Positions 1-9,730 of a stretch of DNA of 64,000 nucleotides are shown one piece after another. The notes under the pieces were generated by a model. It was not told the DNA's origin and did not search any database. It saw nothing but the letters and a program-made list of their open reading frames with translations. The stretch's first letter is position 1; each line of letters opens with the position of its first letter. The DNA comes from Pontibacillus yanchengensis Y32. GTDB taxonomy: Bacteria > Bacillota > Bacilli > Bacillales > BH030062. The DNA lies in NCBI RefSeq assembly GCF_000770635.1, contig NZ_AVBF01000004.1, forward strand, positions 1-64,000. Reading direction: 5' to 3'. The translations under genes were made by a program, and so were the position numbers.

Positions 1-148
1 AACTGTATGTCCCTTTCGAATGCAAATTAGCCTTCAAATCGAAGAATAAGAGACTATATGTCCGCGAGCATAGCATCACACTGCCTCGCAATCCATTCCT
101 CGCTTCGTGGATACCACCATTTAGAAAACGTCCCCTTCTAATCAGGCC
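1..148. other. Left-edge intergenic sequence, nothing assigned
   Basis: No convincing gene, promoter or terminator is visible in the first 148 bases. In related Bacillaceae rho follows glpX, but no Rho N-terminal sequence is recognisable here, so rho is either outside the window or the order differs. Confidence 0.4.
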
Positions 149-390
149 ATGTTTCCGTTCTTCTCAATAAAAGCAAAGGTGGCCGTGGAACAAGGAGACT
201 CCCGCCGGAGAAAGAGGTAGGCGAGACCCCGGAAACCCCCGAACTTGGGCTTGAGGAGGCTTGGAAGGGGAGGTTCGACTAAGATTGTCACATCGTGTGA
301 CAACGTCGAACGACCCTACATCGTGTAGGGCCGCCGGCAGGACGCGAGTTGTTCCACGGCCACCTTTATTCACTAAAACAACGGAAACAT
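149..390. repeat. Structured inverted-repeat element with two-hairpin core
   Basis: A GC-rich block of about 240 bp lies in an AT-rich intergenic stretch. Its ends form a bipartite inverted repeat: an 11-bp outer arm (149-159 with 380-390, ATGTTTCCGTT) and a perfect 19-bp inner arm (175-193 with 349-367, AAAGGTGGCCGTGGAACAA). Inside, 273-336 holds a GTTCGAC/GTCGAAC stem enclosing a TTGTCAC/GTGACAA hairpin, followed by a CCCTAC/GTAGGG hairpin. The same core architecture recurs near 18.1 and 53.4 kb. No transposase is present, so it would be a non-autonomous repeat or an RNA element. Open frames across it are by-products of its composition. Confidence 0.7.
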
Positions 391-501
391 CTCTCTCCCA
401 CATAATATCTCGAATCCAAGTCTTCAACATAATGATGCTATTATGGAGGAACAAAAAACTATTTCTTTATTATCTCAACAACAAACTTTAACATAGCCTA
501 A

Positions 502-531
502 TAAAAAGGCTTGGGGTAACCCCAAGCCTTC
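502..531 (-). terminator. Intrinsic terminator of glpX
   Basis: On the minus strand an 11-bp GC-rich stem (AAGGCTTGGGG/CCCCAAGCCTT) is followed directly by TTTTTATT, about 45 bp after the glpX stop codon. Confidence 0.9.
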
Positions 532-574
532 TGTGCGTTAGATAGTATAACTCTACAACAATACTATTACTTAT

Positions 575-1543
575 CTATGGTCTAATAACTAAGTTTGGTT
601 TTTTCTTCAAGGAGTGGTTACCGTCAATGAAGCGTACGGTTCCAGATTTGGCGCGCATGACTAAGGTTTGGGTGGTTGCTTTCATCCCTTTGAATTGTAC
701 GCCTTTAAGTAATTCGCCATCTGTTACTCCTGTGGCTGCGAATATAGCATCATCGCCTCCACACATGTCTTCCAAGTGAAGAACTCGGTCGATATCGTCG
801 ATACCCATGCCAGTACAACGAAGTCGTTGTTCTTCATTTTCTGGTAATAGCTTACCTTGGATTTCTCCTCCTAGGCATTTCAATGCTGCGGCAGCTAGCA
901 CCCCTTCTGGAGCACCGCCACTTCCAAGGAGAATGTCGACACCGGTGTGGTCAAAGGCTGTATTGATTGCGGCTGCAACATCGCCATCCGAAATCAACTT
1001 AATTCGAGCACCTGCTTCACGAACTTCATCGATAATAGCTTGATGTCGTTCCCGATTTAATATAATCGCTACCACATCTTCTACATCTTTATTCTTCGCT
1101 TTTGCTACGGCTTTTAAGTTTTCTGTTACGGAGGCATTGATATCCACTTTTCCCACGCATTCAGGGCCGACAGCGATTTTGTCCATATACATATCAGGAG
1201 CATGTAGTAGCTTACTATGATCCGCTACGGCTAGCACGGAAAGTGCATTCCATGTCCCCTGAGCTACAATATTGGTTCCTTCTAATGGATCAACGGCTAC
1301 ATCCACACGTGGACCATAGCCATTTCCTAGCTTCTCGCCGATATATAACATCGGTGCTTCGTCCATTTCGCCTTCCCCAATGACAACAGTACCTTTCATT
1401 GGAATGGTATCAAAAACGTCACGCATTGCGCTTGTTGCAGCGTCGTCCGCTTCGTCTTTTTTCCCTCTTCCCATCCAACGTGCGGATGATAATGCTGCTG
1501 CTTCTGTTACTCTTACTAACTCCATTGATAGGCTTCTTTCCAT
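575..1543 (-). CDS. glpX: Fructose-1,6-bisphosphatase class II (GlpX)
   Basis: Hydrolyses fructose-1,6-bisphosphate to fructose-6-phosphate in gluconeogenesis, in the cytosol. The 322-residue protein has the class II motifs GEGEMDE (about 56-62) and DPLEGT (85-90), where family members bind metal and the phosphate ester; length matches the family. The first ATG is preceded by GAGGAGG at good spacing, which favours it over the internal Met at residue 7. It follows murA2 on the same strand with about 320 bp between them, the order seen in B. subtilis (ywjI). It lies close to fbaA, so two enzymes acting on the same substrate are neighbours. It ends at a strong terminator. Confidence 0.95.
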   Translation of the reverse strand: MERSLSMELVRVTEAAALSSARWMGRGKKDEADDAATSAMRDVFDTIPMKGTVVIGEGEMDEAPMLYIGEKLGNGYGPRVDVAVDPLEGTNIVAQGTWNALSVLAVADHSKLLHAPDMYMDKIAVGPECVGKVDINASVTENLKAVAKAKNKDVEDVVAIILNRERHQAIIDEVREAGARIKLISDGDVAAAINTAFDHTGVDILLGSGGAPEGVLAAAALKCLGGEIQGKLLPENEEQRLRCTGMGIDDIDRVLHLEDMCGGDDAIFAATGVTDGELLKGVQFKGMKATTQTLVMRAKSGTVRFIDGNHSLKKKPNLVIRP

Positions 1544-1862
1544 GGTTAAGTTCCTCCTCTTATCCTTTGAAATGATCCTAAACGTAACGGCGTATCTGAA
1601 GGTCCCTCAACCTTCAAACGCATACCATTATCGTTATATTGGTTTACCAATTGAGATCATCTTTGAATGAATAGTTGAAAAGACTTTACTCCCTCATCTC
1701 CATGGATCTTGAAGTACCCATCTCCTTTATATGGATGAACACGAAACATATAGCACCAATCTGCTGAGAGGCATGATCGACTTTTCCCTCAAAAAGTCTA
1801 GCACTCACCAGCAGATAGATGCTTTATCATTATTCTACTTTTGTGCACATGAAAGCCTGGAC
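1544..1862 (-). promoter_or_regulatory. Possible structured leader upstream of glpX
   Basis: No gene is seen in this 320-bp gap. On the minus strand it can fold into several stems: ATCTGCTG/CAGCAGAT (1759-1766 with 1809-1816) enclosing GACTTTTT/GAAAAGTC, ATTGGTAAACCAAT (1638-1651), and GAAGGT/ACCTTC (1598-1615). None ends in a clear U-tract. I do not recognise a known riboswitch class. It may be the glpX 5' untranslated region or simply the murA2 3' region. Confidence 0.3.
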
Positions 1863-3149
1863 CTAAGAATTCTGAAATTGTTCAATCTCAGCTTCTGTCA
1901 TTTTTTCACGCCAAATATTAGCGCCTAGATCTTGTAGTTTCTCGACAATGTTCTCATAGCCACGATCTATGTGGTCTAATCCAGTAATTTCTGTGACTCC
2001 GTTTGCAAGCAATCCTGCTACAACAAGCGCTGCACCGGCACGTAAGTCACTTGCTTTCACTTTAGCGCCTTCCAATACTACAGGGCCATTCACAATTGCT
2101 GAGCTACCTTCTACTTTGATATCAGCATTCATGCGACGAAGTTCATCGATATGCTTAAATCTTGCTTGATAAATGGTGTCAGTCACAACGCCAGTACCAC
2201 TAGCCTGTGTTAGCAAAGAAGTAAATGGTTGTTGCAAATCCGTTGGAAATCCTGGGTGAACAAGTGTCTTAATATCTACACTTTTCAATGGATTTGACCT
2301 GCGAACAATCAATTGATCATTTAAACTCTCAATTGTTACACCCATTTCTCTAAGCTTAGCGAGCAAGGATTCCAAGTGTTGAGGAATAACGTTATCAATT
2401 AACACTTCCTCCCCTTTTGCTGCTGCCATAATTGTGTATGTTCCTGCTTCAATACGGTCTGGGATAATTGTATGACGGCAACCACTTAGAGACTCAACAC
2501 CTTCAATGCGAATCACATCTGTGCCAGCGCCTTTAATTTTTGCACCCATACTAGTCAGTAAAGTGGCTACATCAATGATTTCAGGCTCTTTTGCAGCATT
2601 TTCAATGATGGTTTTCCCTTTCGCCTTCACAGCGGCAAGCATTATATTGATCGTTGCTCCAACACTTACAACATCTAAGTAAATGCGAGCGCCACGTAAT
2701 TCCTCGGCACGCAAATAAATCGCGCCTTGTTCATTCGTAACCTCTGCACCAAGTGCTTCAAAGCCTTTAATATGCTGGTCAATTGGACGTGGGCCAAGAT
2801 GGCAACCTCCTGGCAATCCGATGACCGCCTTTTTAAAACGACCAAGCATTGCGCCCATAAAATAATAAGAGGCACGCAGCTTTTTCACTTTTCCATTTGG
2901 TAGTGGCATTGAAATCATACGGGACGGATCAATATAAACGTCTTGTCCTTGCTTTTGGACTGTGCCGCCAATTTCTTCTAACAATTGACTTAATGTGCCT
3001 ACGTCAGATATATTCGGTAACCCTTCAATCGTAACAGGAGACTCAGCTAGTATAGCAGCAGGCAATAAAGCAACTGCGCTATTCTTAGCTCCGCTTACGC
3101 GTACGCTCCCGTTTAAAGAGTGACCTCCTTCAACAAGCAGTTTTTCCAT
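1863..3149 (-). CDS. murA2: UDP-N-acetylglucosamine 1-carboxyvinyltransferase (MurA2)
   Basis: Transfers enolpyruvate from PEP to UDP-GlcNAc, the first committed step of peptidoglycan precursor synthesis, in the cytosol. The 428-residue length is typical. GAKN near residues 20-23 carries the conserved Lys-Asn pair, and the loop [13 protein letters not shown] places the PEP-binding, fosfomycin-target cysteine at Cys116. Gram-positives usually have two copies; the position between transaldolase and glpX identifies the MurAB/MurZ type of B. subtilis. The start ATG has GGGAG upstream. The transaldolase gene lies about 70 bp upstream on the same strand, so co-transcription is likely. Confidence 0.94.
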   Translation of the reverse strand: MEKLLVEGGHSLNGSVRVSGAKNSAVALLPAAILAESPVTIEGLPNISDVGTLSQLLEEIGGTVQKQGQDVYIDPSRMISMPLPNGKVKKLRASYYFMGAMLGRFKKAVIGLPGGCHLGPRPIDQHIKGFEALGAEVTNEQGAIYLRAEELRGARIYLDVVSVGATINIMLAAVKAKGKTIIENAAKEPEIIDVATLLTSMGAKIKGAGTDVIRIEGVESLSGCRHTIIPDRIEAGTYTIMAAAKGEEVLIDNVIPQHLESLLAKLREMGVTIESLNDQLIVRRSNPLKSVDIKTLVHPGFPTDLQQPFTSLLTQASGTGVVTDTIYQARFKHIDELRRMNADIKVEGSSAIVNGPVVLEGAKVKASDLRAGAALVVAGLLANGVTEITGLDHIDRGYENIVEKLQDLGANIWREKMTEAEIEQFQNS

Positions 3150-3222
3150 GGTGGACTCCCTTCTAATCTAGGCAAACCCATAATTTGTTACGCTTATTTT
3201 GCACAAAATTTCCATTATCATA

Positions 3223-3864
3223 CTAGTTTTGTTTCTTCCAGTCTGCAAGAAATTTTTCAATTCCAGCATCTGTTAATGGATGCTTTACTAATTGTTTTAA
3301 CACTTTTAGTGGTACCGTTGCAATATGAGCACCATGACTAGCTGCGTCTGTTACATGAACTGGGTGGCGGACGGAAGCTGCGATGATTTCTGTTTCAATT
3401 CCATGAAGATCAAATATTTCAGCGATTTGACTTACTAAGTTCATACCGTCTTGTCCGATATCATCAAGACGCCCAATAAATGGGGATACGTATGTAGCAC
3501 CTGCACGAGCAGCAAGTAAGGCTTGGTTAGCAGAGAAAATGAGTGTAACGTTTGTTTTGATGTTCATCTCAGAGAATTGCTTTACTGCTTTTAGCCCTTC
3601 CAATGTCATTGGAACTTTTACAGTGATATTTGGAGCAATAGCAGCTAAGTCTTTCCCTTCATTGACCATGCCTTCTGCATCTTCTGAAATAACTTCTGCA
3701 CTTACAGATCCATCTACTTCATTCGTGATTTCTTTTAAACGATCATGAAACGAAATGTTTTCTTTCGCTACTAGTGATGGGTTCGTTGTTACTCCCGCTA
3801 ATACACCTAAAGCATTTGCCTCACGGATTTCTTCGATGTTCGCTGTGTCTACAAAAAATTTCAT
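3223..3864 (-). CDS. tal: Transaldolase / fructose-6-phosphate aldolase family
   Basis: Small-type (213-residue) transaldolase of the pentose-phosphate pathway, transferring a dihydroxyacetone unit between sugar phosphates. [13 protein letters not shown] at the N terminus, VTTNPS (about 25-30) and the Schiff-base lysine in NITVKVPMT (Lys83) are characteristic. The open frame extends upstream by 20 codons, but the ATG at 3864 has GGGGAGG at ideal distance and matches family N termini. It is syntenic with B. subtilis ywjH, between murA2 and fbaA. Transaldolase versus fructose-6-phosphate aldolase activity cannot be decided from sequence alone. Confidence 0.9.
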   Translation of the reverse strand: MKFFVDTANIEEIREANALGVLAGVTTNPSLVAKENISFHDRLKEITNEVDGSVSAEVISEDAEGMVNEGKDLAAIAPNITVKVPMTLEGLKAVKQFSEMNIKTNVTLIFSANQALLAARAGATYVSPFIGRLDDIGQDGMNLVSQIAEIFDLHGIETEIIAASVRHPVHVTDAASHGAHIATVPLKVLKQLVKHPLTDAGIEKFLADWKKQN

Positions 3865-3993
3865 TTGTTTATTCCTCCCCATTTTGTGTGCGTTTTCAAA
3901 TTTCAGAAAAACATGACTTTTCACCAGTTACGGAGAAAAGTCGATGTGTTTTCATATTCATGATACTTTAAAGAAAGCCATTCTTTAAAGGGA

Positions 3994-4030
3994 AAATAAT
4001 AAAAGGGAACCGCCTAGGGCGGCTCACTTT
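3994..4030 (-). terminator. Terminator between fbaA and tal
   Basis: Minus-strand stem AGCCGCC/GGCGGTT followed by CCCTTTTATTATTTT, just after the fbaA stop codon. It separates fbaA from tal-murA2, at least partly. Confidence 0.8.
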
Positions 4031-4041
4031 TCATTTAATAG

Positions 4042-4905
4042 TTATGCTTTTTGAGAAGAACCAAATTCACGCATCTTGCCGATAACCGTTGCTTTGATGG
4101 CGTCACGGCCAGGTCCAAGATATTTACGTGGATCGTATAGGTCTGGTTTTTCAGCTAATGTTTCTTTTACTGCGTTCACTTGTGCTACTTGGTTTTCTGT
4201 ATTCACGTTAATTTTAGCAGTACCGAAACGGATTGCTTTCTTAACGTCTTCAGATGGGATGCCTGTACCACCGTGAAGAACTAGTGGCTTATCTACAAGG
4301 CCCATGATTTCTTCCATGCGGTCGAAACCTAAGTTAGGCTCACCTTTGTAGTGGCCGTGTACAGAACCTAGTGCCGGTGCGAATACGTCAACGTTTGTTT
4401 CGTCAACAAGTTGCTTACATTCAGAAGGAATTGCGTATGCTGCTTCAGCATCTTCCACAACGATATCATCTTCTTGACCACCAACACGGCCAAGCTCTGC
4501 TTCAACAGATACACCATGAATGTGAGCAAGCTCTACAACTTTACGAGTTAGAGCAATGTTCTCCTCCAGTGGATCGTGGGAAGCATCAATCATAACGGAA
4601 GTGAAACCAGCATGAATGGCTTCAGCACACTTCTCGAAACTAGAACCATGGTCAAGGTGAATCGCTACTGGAACAGTAGTACCGTAAGAATTCATAAGCT
4701 CTCTAACCATAGCAACAACTACGTTAAAGCCACCCATGTAACGGCCTGCACCTTCAGATACACCAAGGATAACAGGAGACTGTTCTTCTTCAGCTGCTTG
4801 AAGAATCGCTTGAGCGTATTCTAAGTTATTTAGATTAAATTGGCCAACGCCGTAGCGTTCTTCTTTAGCCTTTTCTAACATTTCTTTCATTGAAACTAGT
4901 GGCAT
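4042..4905 (-). CDS. fbaA: Fructose-bisphosphate aldolase class II
   Basis: Zinc-dependent reversible cleavage of fructose-1,6-bisphosphate to DHAP and glyceraldehyde-3-phosphate in the cytosol. The 287-residue protein has the class II signature HLDHGSSF (about 83-90; zinc His and catalytic Asp), the conserved [11 protein letters not shown] segment and the LHGGTG phosphate loop. The start ATG follows AAAGGAGG. It sits downstream of spo0F as in B. subtilis. A plausible sigma-A promoter lies upstream (TTGCAC at 5036-5041 and TATGCT at 5013-5018 on the minus strand, 17-bp spacer). Confidence 0.95.
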   Translation of the reverse strand: MPLVSMKEMLEKAKEERYGVGQFNLNNLEYAQAILQAAEEEQSPVILGVSEGAGRYMGGFNVVVAMVRELMNSYGTTVPVAIHLDHGSSFEKCAEAIHAGFTSVMIDASHDPLEENIALTRKVVELAHIHGVSVEAELGRVGGQEDDIVVEDAEAAYAIPSECKQLVDETNVDVFAPALGSVHGHYKGEPNLGFDRMEEIMGLVDKPLVLHGGTGIPSEDVKKAIRFGTAKINVNTENQVAQVNAVKETLAEKPDLYDPRKYLGPGRDAIKATVIGKMREFGSSQKA

Positions 4906-5012
4906 GACTAGATCCTCCTTTATGTTCTTTCACACAGAATATGTCAACTGTTCCAACGTGCACCTGTCAGTTGGCAACATTCCGTTATGTACGTGTTTTC
5001 ATCAACATTAAT

Positions 5013-5068
5013 AGCATACCAAGTCCATACCACTGGTGCAAGAACACATTGTAAAGATAGCGTTTACA
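5013..5068 (-). promoter_or_regulatory. fbaA promoter with possible upstream cre-like site
   Basis: Minus-strand TTGCAC (5036-5041), 17 bp, TATGCT (5013-5018). Just upstream, 5055-5068 reads TGTAAACGCTATCT, one mismatch from the CcpA cre consensus. The promoter is more certain than the cre call. Confidence 0.5.
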
Positions 5069-5099
5069 TCCATAAATTTCACCAAATTGACATCTTTTC

Positions 5100-5459
5100 C
5101 TACTCTAATAGGCCTATAATCATTTCTCTTACATCTTGTATATTAAAAGGTTTGGCAATAACACCTTTAATATTTGAGGAGAATTCTTTCCCTTCTAGTT
5201 CATCCTCTGCCAAACCACTCATGATAATAGTAGGAACAATTCTCTCTTCCTCTTCTAGTTCCTTTACTACCTGCATTCCATCTTTAATAGGTAATTTTAA
5301 ATCAACCAACATCAAGTCTGGTTGGTGTTTCAATACTTGATCAATCGCTTCTTGTCCCGTTTGTGCTAGTAGAATTTGATACCCCTCGGTTTTAATAACC
5401 TCTTCTAATAGCATGCGTATTCCTGGTTGATCATCTACTACTAATACTGATTTCGTCAT
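5100..5459 (-). CDS. spo0F: Sporulation phosphorelay response regulator Spo0F
   Basis: Single-domain receiver that takes phosphate from sporulation sensor kinases and passes it to Spo0B, feeding Spo0A. The 119-residue protein has the acidic pair VDDQPGIRMLL, phospho-acceptor Asp53 in LVDLKLP, and Lys in AKPF. Its place between fbaA and ywjG/pyrG is the B. subtilis spo0F position. The start at 5459 has GGAGGG 5 bp upstream; 52 further codons upstream lack a ribosome site. It is rather diverged: the segment IIMSGLAEDE has Ser where B. subtilis Spo0F has Thr82, and the alpha4 surface differs. A related stand-alone receiver is the alternative, but synteny favours Spo0F. Confidence 0.85.
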   Translation of the reverse strand: MTKSVLVVDDQPGIRMLLEEVIKTEGYQILLAQTGQEAIDQVLKHQPDLMLVDLKLPIKDGMQVVKELEEEERIVPTIIMSGLAEDELEGKEFSSNIKGVIAKPFNIQDVREMIIGLLE

Positions 5460-5725
5460 AATTGCCCTCCAAAAATCAAAAGTGTGTTTTCTTCTATCTA
5501 TTTCCATCCCAACTATCATCTTTCTCCCTAGGAGGGCTATTTTCCTGCTTTGTATAAAAATACAATTGTTTCCAATTAGAAAGTAGAAAAGTAGGTATGC
5601 TATGCTTACATACATGATTGTTTTTATAGGAATAAGTCTTAAGACAATGCTAAGCCAATTTGCTTATATGCGTACCCTTCCATAAATGTAGAGTTTTTAT
5701 ATTGAACTAAAAGGAGGAGCTTCTT

Positions 5726-6241
5726 ATGATGAAGATGCTAACCACCCAGTTAAATGGTGCATTTGAACGAATTTATGAAAAAGAGGAATTGCGAATCGAG
5801 GATGCTGCTCGTGCCCTCTCTCAAGCTATTGTGGGAGAAGGTCATGTGTATGTGATAGGGACTGGAGAAATGCAAGCATTGCATAACGAGGTAGAATCAG
5901 GACCTGAAGCATTGCCGAAGACTGTATTGTACACAGATGATGCGGAGCTTTCTCATATTGACCGAGTCATTATCGCATCTCGTTTTGCAAATGATGAAGA
6001 AGCACTAGCGCTTACGAAAAAAGTCCAAGCCCAAGATGCCCAGGTCATCCATATTTCTGCTTCAACGAAAGAAGAAAACCCAATCCAAGAGTTGGCTGAC
6101 TTCTACATCGACACACACATCTCTGGTCCCATGCTACCATTTGATATGGATCGTATTGGGTTCCCATCTATTATGGGGATGCTGTATGTGTATCATGCTC
6201 TATTTGTTATTACGAAAGAAATTACGTCGGAGTATGAATAG
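5726..6241 (+). CDS. ywjG: DUF2529 family protein (YwjG)
   Basis: A 171-residue protein of unknown function, conserved between spo0F and pyrG in Bacillus. The pattern VYVIGTGEMQALHNEV followed by alternating hydrophobic strands (VLYTDDAELS, RVIIASRF, AQVIHISAS) suggests a SIS-like alpha/beta sugar-phosphate binding fold, which is inference. ATG with strong AAAAGGAGG upstream. It is transcribed divergently from spo0F and ends at its own terminator. Confidence 0.85.
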   Translation: MMKMLTTQLNGAFERIYEKEELRIEDAARALSQAIVGEGHVYVIGTGEMQALHNEVESGPEALPKTVLYTDDAELSHIDRVIIASRFANDEEALALTKKVQAQDAQVIHISASTKEENPIQELADFYIDTHISGPMLPFDMDRIGFPSIMGMLYVYHALFVITKEITSEYE

Positions 6242-6252
6242 GAATAGAGATG

Positions 6253-6287
6253 AAGGGCGAAATCTTATGCGATTTCGTCCTTTTTTT
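6253..6287 (+). terminator. Terminator of ywjG
   Basis: GGGCGAAATC / GATTTCGTCC stem followed by TTTTTTT, 12 bp after the stop codon. Confidence 0.9.
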
Positions 6288-6336
6288 GATAGTTGGCATC
6301 GTGAAGTGCGGTGGTGATCTGGGCGGAAAAGGGCGG

Positions 6337-6446
6337 TCGCTCATATATTTAGGATCTCGATCATATATCGAGGATGTCGCTCATATTTTCAGGATCTCGC
6401 TCTTATATTGAGAATGTGGCTCATATATTCAGAATCTCGCTCATAA
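6337..6446. repeat. 20-bp periodic TCGCTC array 1
   Basis: TCGCTC or a one-base variant begins at 6337, 6357, 6377, 6397, 6417 and 6437, exactly 20 bp apart, each followed by an AT-rich ATATATT-like stretch. The base before the heptamer alternates G and C, giving a 40-bp super-period. It lies between the convergent ywjG and pyrG terminators. Confidence 0.85.
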
Positions 6447-6464
6447 CGCCACTCCCTTGTATGC

Positions 6465-6498
6465 AAAAAAGCTCAGAGTATTCTACTCTGAGCTTTTC
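6465..6498 (-). terminator. Terminator of pyrG
   Basis: Minus-strand stem AGCTCAGAGTA/TACTCTGAGCT followed by TTTTTTGC. It also ends in CTTTTCTTT on the plus strand and may work in both directions. Confidence 0.9.
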
Positions 6499-6516
6499 TT
6501 TATGCTAAAACTGCTA

Positions 6517-8163
<1,647 letters not shown>

Positions 8164-8213
8164 TCATTATCGTTCACGTACTCCACATGTTTTATTAGAA
8201 AAAATTCTATACC

Positions 8214-8366
8214 TGAAAAGCTCAGGGCGCCTTGGTCACCCCCGACAGGCTTAAGACAAGCCTCGAAGTGGCGTTTTTTGCCACAGCGAGGATTGACTTA
8301 AGACCCCGAGGGGGTAGGCGCTGGAGCTAGACATATATGCGCCAGAAACTTATACTTTCTATTCTA
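8214..8366. repeat. Modular hairpin repeat, copy A (in pyrG leader)
   Basis: GC-rich element with imperfect inverted ends related to AGCTCCAGCGCC, here read on the minus strand. Its central hairpin (8261-8291) pairs CCTCG/CGAGG and GTGGC/GCCAC. A second copy at 17839-17950 keeps the fold with different stem bases. The flank GGAGCTAGACATATATGCGC is shared with the repeat at 47.4 kb. It sits downstream of the pyrG attenuator, inside the untranslated leader. Confidence 0.7.
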
Positions 8367-8370
8367 TAAA

Positions 8371-8471
8371 ATAAGAAAGGCGCCCCCGCAATAATACGGG
8401 AGCGCCTTTACATAACGATCTCAATTTAAGAGCCCAAATAAAATAATACTTATATCACTCTATAAAGTCAA
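8371..8471 (-). promoter_or_regulatory. pyrG promoter and CTP-responsive attenuator
   Basis: On the minus strand TTGACT (8466-8471), a 17-bp spacer, TATTAT (8443-8448), then 7 bp and GGGCTC beginning at 8435. A start of GGGCTC is the hallmark of B. subtilis pyrG, where low CTP causes reiterative G addition. About 26 nt later comes a terminator hairpin (8376-8408; GGCGCTCCCG pairing with CGGGGGCGCC, then CTTTCTTATTTTA) whose 5' strand is C/U-rich (GCTCCCG), suited to pairing with added G residues. The hairpin can also end rpoE transcription. Promoter and hairpin are seen; the mechanism is by analogy. Confidence 0.85.
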
Positions 8472-8476
8472 GATGA

Positions 8477-9079
8477 TTATGAATTATCGTCTTCTTTATC
8501 ATTGTAATAGCTATTTTCCTCGCTATCATCGCCATCATCACTATCATCTTCTTCGTCATCATCACCAAAGACGTTATTATCCTCTTCGCCTTCAGTATAG
8601 CCGGATTCTGTTTCTTCGTCTAAGTCAAAGTCTTCATCCAGACCACTGTTTTCTTCGCCGTCTTCATCTAGGTCTAGTTCTTCATCATCTAGGTCTAGAT
8701 CCTCTTCAATATCGTCTTCTACGATATCCTCTTCTTCTTCCACTTCTTTTGCTTTCTTCTTGCTCTTAGCAGCTGCTTTTTTCTTTTTCTTCTTCACAGG
8801 AGCTTGTACTTCTTCTTCTTGCTGTTCTACTGGGTACCATCGCTTTAGCCCCCACATATTAGAGCCGATTGTCATAAAACGACCATCTGTATTCATGTCA
8901 GTGTACAACTGGGCAATACGAGCTTTTTTCTGCTCCTCATTAAACCCTTTTGCTGCAGCTACCTTATCCATTAATTCGTTAAAATCTAGCGCTTGCTTTT
9001 CGTCTGATAGAATCTCATTCGCGATCTCAATCATAGACATTTCAGCAATTTCGTCGTGGCTATAGTTTTTAAAGCTCAC
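8477..9079 (-). CDS. rpoE: RNA polymerase delta subunit
   Basis: Accessory RNA polymerase subunit of Firmicutes, increasing recycling and selectivity. An N-terminal HARE-HTH-type domain (NYSHDEIAEMSMIEIA through NMWGLKRWYP) is followed by a Lys-rich segment and a long Asp/Glu-rich disordered tail. The longest open frame begins with GTG at 9088, but that codon abuts the Shine-Dalgarno sequence; the GTG at 9079 is 8 bp from AAAGGGAG and gives MSFKNYSHDEI, matching family N termini (200 residues). It precedes pyrG as in B. subtilis. A sigma-A promoter lies at 9262-9290. Confidence 0.93.
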   Translation of the reverse strand: MSFKNYSHDEIAEMSMIEIANEILSDEKQALDFNELMDKVAAAKGFNEEQKKARIAQLYTDMNTDGRFMTIGSNMWGLKRWYPVEQQEEEVQAPVKKKKKKAAAKSKKKAKEVEEEEDIVEDDIEEDLDLDDEELDLDEDGEENSGLDEDFDLDEETESGYTEGEEDNNVFGDDDEEDDSDDGDDSEENSYYNDKEDDNS

Positions 9080-9209
9080 GTCCAGCACTCCCTTTATATC
9101 AAAAATTTATTCATAAACATGTAAAGAAAACTTGCCGAGTGACAAGCCTTTGTCGCAGTCAGAGACTCACTCTACAAGGTGATAAAATCCTCTGAAAGTG
9201 TAAAAAGAC

Positions 9210-9290
9210 GGAGAAGTTTATTACCGCTCCTCCCATACTTTTCTATTTTATACGCTTTGTAAGTATAAAATCTATAGTTATCCGAATCAA
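9210..9290 (-). promoter_or_regulatory. rpoE promoter and possible leader attenuator
   Basis: Minus-strand TTGATT (9285-9290), 17-bp spacer, TATACT (9262-9267): a good sigma-A promoter. The leader is long, about 170 nt. At 9210-9233 it contains the stem GGAGGAG/CTTCTCC followed by GTCTTTTTAC, terminator-like but with a short weak stem. Confidence 0.6.
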
Positions 9291-9454
9291 GCCTACCATA
9301 CATTATAAACAATTCAATAATGTTTATGCTAGACATAAACGCTATTATTTCAGATTTTACTATTACCTTTTTTAATGTTGGGAAAACATTTTAGGCTCAA
9401 TCTGGTCTAATATGGTGATTTTTATACTTTTGATTGGGTTGCTATCGGGCAGGG

Positions 9455-9640
9455 ATTGATTGCGAATATTGGGGCGACTGTCCGAGCGAGCGCGGCTCAT
9501 TCCCAATTCGCAGCTCCACCATGGGGTTGTGAGCGACTTTTTCCATTTTGGAGCGACTACGACCGGATTCCGAGCAACTTTTCCAAATTTGGAGCGACTT
9601 CGCCTGTTTTGCGATCAACTTCGCGAATTTTGGAGCGACC
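9455..9640. repeat. 20-21-bp periodic array 2 (minus orientation)
   Basis: GGAGCGAC-type units at about 9530, 9550, 9571, 9591, 9612 and 9632, spacing 20-21 bp, with more degenerate units before. This is the reverse complement of the TCGCTC unit. It lies downstream of the icmF terminator. Open frames through it on both strands have no ribosome sites and reflect the repeat. Confidence 0.75.
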
Positions 9641-9699
9641 GCCCACGCTGGTCGTCTCGCAAATATCTGTGCTCCTACCGAAACGACCCCGCCCAAACA

Positions 9700-9730
9700 A
9701 AAAGGCGCCCCCTAGATGGGCGCCTCCTCT
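9700..9730 (-). terminator. Terminator of the icmF operon
   Basis: Minus-strand GAGGCGCCC ... GGGCGCCT stem followed by TTTTTGTTTGG, directly after the icmF stop codon. Confidence 0.85.

Noticed and set aside
164-491. Frames of 76-96 codons over the 0.2-kb inverted-repeat element
   Set aside because: They are by-products of a GC-rich palindromic repeat.
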